Below are positions 5,735-7,638 of a DNA stretch of 7,638 nucleotides, piece after piece; the first letter of the stretch is position 1; the number at the start of each line of letters is the position of its first letter. The translations under genes were made by a program, and so were the position numbers. The DNA lies in the NCBI GenBank assembly GCA_024653865.1, contig JANLHD010000073.1, positions 1 through 7,638 on the forward strand, in the 5' to 3' direction. The stretch is from an archaeon. GTDB lineage: Archaea > Iainarchaeota > Iainarchaeia > Iainarchaeales > Iainarchaeaceae. The notes under the pieces were generated by a model. It saw only the letters and a list, made by a program, of their open reading frames with translations, was not told where the DNA came from and made no database searches.

Positions 5735-7512
5735 ATCAATCCCCTCTTGTAGAGCATGTCAATTATTTTCTGTGCACAGCCATTAAGAGAATCATTGCTT
5801 GTATCCACGAAAAAATCCGCGGCGCCAACGTAAAGCCCTTCCCTTTGTGCAAGCAAATGCCTCACCTCATCAATCCCCTTCTTGTCCGTGAGCGCGGGCC
5901 GTTTTCGGTTCCCCTTAATGCGCGCATAAATCGACTTTGCATCAGACTCGAGCAATATTACGGTTGAATTCCTTTTAAGGTTTTCAATGTTCTCTTTGAA
6001 CAGAACCACGCCACCGCCGCAGGAAATAAGGGTGTTCTCCATTCCAGATGCCCTGTCGACAACCTCCTTTTCGAGTTCACGAAAAGTGGGTTCGCCCTGC
6101 TGCGCAAAAATCTGGGCAACGCTTTTTCCCGCGAGCCTCACAACTTCCTTGTCCGTGTCAACGAACTTCATGTTAAGGCGCTTTGCAAGTATTTTCCCGA
6201 TGGCGGTTTTGCCCGTGCCGCGAAAGCCGATAAGCGCAATGTTTGCGGGCGACCCTTCCTCTCCCTTGGAATAGGCTTTTGACAGCTCGTCAAAAAACCC
6301 CGGAAAACTCTTGGAAACAACCTCGGGATTTTTGATGAAAATCCCCGGAACCGCAAGCCCCATTGCCGAGAACGCCATCGCGATGCGGTGGTCGGAAAAA
6401 GTTTCTATCTCGGCGCCGTGAGCCCCTCCACCAACGATTTCCAAAAAATCGTCCCCCGCTTTTGCATCCACCCCGCATGCCCTCAAATTGGAAGCCACGC
6501 TCTCAAGGCGGTTGCTCTCCTTAATTGCGAGGTGCGCAACATTTGTAATCCTTGTTTTTCCAAACGCAAATGCCGCGACAACAGCAAGTGTTGGCACCAC
6601 ATCGGGGGCATTTCCCATATCAACGTCAATTCCCTTCAGCTTCGCTCCCCGGACTTCGGCAAAATCCTTTCCGTAATAAATTTTGCAGCCCATGCGTGCG
6701 AGGCAGTCGAGAAAAAACTTGTCCGCCTGGATTGAATGGGGATTGAGGTTTTTCACCCGCGCCCTGCCCTTTGTAATTGCCGCAGCCGCGAAAAAATATG
6801 ACGCCGAACTATAATCTCCCTCCACAACAAACTCAGCCGCCTTGTAGCCTTGTTTTCCTCGCACAAAAAATTCCTTGCCATCATGCGAAACAACTTCGGC
6901 GCCGAATTTGCGCATGCACTCAAGGGTTATTCCAACATATGGCGCGGACTTCAATTCACCCTCAACGCGAACCAAAATCCCCTTTTCGCAAAGGGGCGCC
7001 GCCAGAAGCATTGCACTCAGGTACTGCGAGCTCTTGGACCCCAAAACAGTTGTCTCCCCGCCAATGAAAGTTTTTCCGCGCACGCGAACCGGCGGGCAGC
7101 CATCGCATTTCGCATCCAACCCGACCTTTGCGAGCGAATCCAAAAGATCAGATATAGGCCTCTTGCGCATCCTCTCATCCCCATCAATTGTGGAATCGCC
7201 CTGGGCGAGCCCGCAAATCGGGGCAAGAAAGCGCGCAGTAACACCCGAATTTCCAACGAATAATTTTTCTTTAGGCGCAATCAATTTTCCGCCGGTTCCT
7301 TCAACCTCAAAATTCTTGCCGTCAAACTTAATTTTTGCGCCAAGCATTGAAAGTGCCGTGGCAGCTCGCTTCTGGTCATCCGCATCCAGCGCATTCACAA
7401 TCCTGCTTTTTCCCCTTGCAAGCGCCGCAATGAACAACGCCCTCAAAGTGTGGGCCTTGGACGCAGGCGCGGTGAAATCACAATCAACCCTACTTGGGTG
7501 AATTTCCCTCAA
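5731..7512 (-). CDS. aroA-aroK: Fused EPSP synthase - shikimate kinase
   Basis: A 593-residue bifunctional protein. Residues 1-410 are EPSP synthase (phosphoenolpyruvate + shikimate 3-phosphate to EPSP): PASKAHTLRAL (16-26), GNSGVTARFL (87-96), RPISDLL (118-124), GSKSSQYLSAMLLAAP (158-173), EGDYSSASYFFA (231-242), NAPDVVPTLA (301-310, catalytic D304), KESNRLE (331-337, E332), FSDHRIAMA (372-380) and KSFPGFF (401-407). Residues 411-423 are a polar linker. Residues 424-593 are an NMP-kinase-fold shikimate kinase: Walker A GFRGTGKT (429-436), VDTD (451-454), FREL (477-480), CGGGV (498-502), lid NRKRPAL (535-541) and REGLY (557-561). It supplies both the phosphorylation and the enolpyruvyl transfer. 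The start is TTG at 7510-7512: an in-frame TGA lies five codons upstream, AAGGGGGCG (7520-7528) is a plausible ribosome site, and the typical EPSPS N-terminus (IHPSR) follows directly. The stop overlaps the aroB start. The frame is continuous through the linker. Confidence 0.96.
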   Translation of the reverse strand: MREIHPSRVDCDFTAPASKAHTLRALFIAALARGKSRIVNALDADDQKRAATALSMLGAKIKFDGKNFEVEGTGGKLIAPKEKLFVGNSGVTARFLAPICGLAQGDSTIDGDERMRKRPISDLLDSLAKVGLDAKCDGCPPVRVRGKTFIGGETTVLGSKSSQYLSAMLLAAPLCEKGILVRVEGELKSAPYVGITLECMRKFGAEVVSHDGKEFFVRGKQGYKAAEFVVEGDYSSASYFFAAAAITKGRARVKNLNPHSIQADKFFLDCLARMGCKIYYGKDFAEVRGAKLKGIDVDMGNAPDVVPTLAVVAAFAFGKTRITNVAHLAIKESNRLESVASNLRACGVDAKAGDDFLEIVGGGAHGAEIETFSDHRIAMAFSAMGLAVPGIFIKNPEVVSKSFPGFFDELSKAYSKGEEGSPANIALIGFRGTGKTAIGKILAKRLNMKFVDTDKEVVRLAGKSVAQIFAQQGEPTFRELEKEVVDRASGMENTLISCGGGVVLFKENIENLKRNSTVILLESDAKSIYARIKGNRKRPALTDKKGIDEVRHLLAQREGLYVGAADFFVDTSNDSLNGCAQKIIDMLYKRGLI

Positions 7513-7597
7513 TTCTTGTCGCCCCCTTCAACTCCCTCACAAAACCCAAAACCGCTTCGGCAATCGAACCCTTGTCCCCCAGGTTCTTTTCTATCAC
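7490..7597 (-). CDS. Possible small ORF upstream of and overlapping aroA-aroK
   Basis: A GTG at 7595-7597 opens a 35-residue frame ending in TAG at 7490-7492, in a different frame from aroA-aroK and overlapping its first 23 nt. The peptide begins IEKNLGDKGS after the start and contains an amphipathic-looking stretch (SIAEAVLGFVRELKG, residues 11-25). Third positions are mostly G or C (AAG, CTG, GAC, GCG, GTG, GAG), like the aro genes, which is the main argument for coding. Upstream, the frame closes at a TAA four codons before the GTG. No good ribosome site precedes the GTG (GAGG is only 2 nt away). It could be a leader or coupling peptide, the remnant of a truncated gene, or simply a chance frame. 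It contains no run of aromatic codons (one Phe, no Trp or Tyr), so classical attenuation is unlikely. Confidence 0.35.
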   Translation of the reverse strand: MIEKNLGDKGSIAEAVLGFVRELKGATRIEGNSPK

Positions 7598-7626
7598 AGC
7601 CTCTATTCTTTACTGCGTTTCAAGGC

Positions 7627-7638
7627 TAAATAATTTAT
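7627..7638 (-). promoter_or_regulatory. Possible operon promoter (A/T-rich box)
   Basis: Minus strand ATAAATTATTTA at the window edge, in an otherwise G/C-balanced region. A TATA box centred near 7630 would place transcription start near 7605, just upstream of the small ORF and about 90 nt before the aroA-aroK start. The same bases read almost symmetrically on the plus strand (TAAATAATTTAT), so they could instead, or also, serve a divergent gene beyond the window. The segment is cut by the edge, so this is a weak call. Confidence 0.3.

Noticed and set aside
6875..7501. Plus-strand open frame of 208 codons
   Set aside because: It lies fully antisense to the EPSPS domain, whose motifs are unambiguous. 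Long antisense frames are expected from the G/C-rich third positions here.
1..7638. tRNA, rRNA, CRISPR array, insertion sequence or attachment site
   Set aside because: The window is almost fully covered by minus-strand genes; I saw no cloverleaf sequence, regularly spaced repeats, transposase motifs or terminal inverted repeats.

Overview
The window is a compact, one-strand (minus) shikimate-pathway operon, almost certainly from a prokaryote with archaeal-type expression signals. Support for an archaeon: Shine-Dalgarno sites of the GGTGAT type (very clear at 3943-3950), an A/T-rich TATA-like box about 26 nt upstream of a start codon with no ribosome binding site (897-905, a leaderless arrangement), frequent AGG/AGA arginine codons and TTG starts, and a short class I 3-dehydroquinate dehydratase. 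The lineage is an inference. A small-genome (DPANN-like) archaeon would fit the tight packing, but nothing here proves it.

Layout in transcription order (right to left). 7598-7638: A/T-rich stretch that could hold the operon promoter. 7490-7597: a possible 35-codon small ORF overlapping the next gene. 5731-7512: EPSP synthase fused to an NMP-kinase-type shikimate kinase (aroA-aroK). 4622-5734: 3-dehydroquinate synthase (aroB). 3936-4625: class I 3-dehydroquinate dehydratase (aroD). 3292-3936: an unrecognised protein with about six membrane segments. 2499-3308: shikimate dehydrogenase (aroE). 2050-2469: a GNAT-like acetyltransferase. 943-2016: chorismate synthase (aroC). 876-942: short spacer with a possible TATA box. 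1-875: the N-terminal 291 residues of a protein I do not recognise, cut by the window edge.

Together aroB, aroD, aroE, the AroK domain, the AroA domain and aroC cover every step from DAHP to chorismate; only the first step (DAHP synthase) is not in the window. Most junctions overlap by 1-17 nt (TTGA, ATGA, TGATG), so translation is probably coupled. The domain order EPSPS-SK, then DHQD, then SDH matches the order inside the fungal AROM protein, except that DHQS lies after the fusion rather than first. Two non-pathway genes of lower G+C (the membrane protein and the GNAT protein) are inserted in the operon; these, the fusion and the small upstream ORF are the points most worth a second look. 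I see no tRNA, rRNA, CRISPR array, insertion sequence or convincing plus-strand gene.
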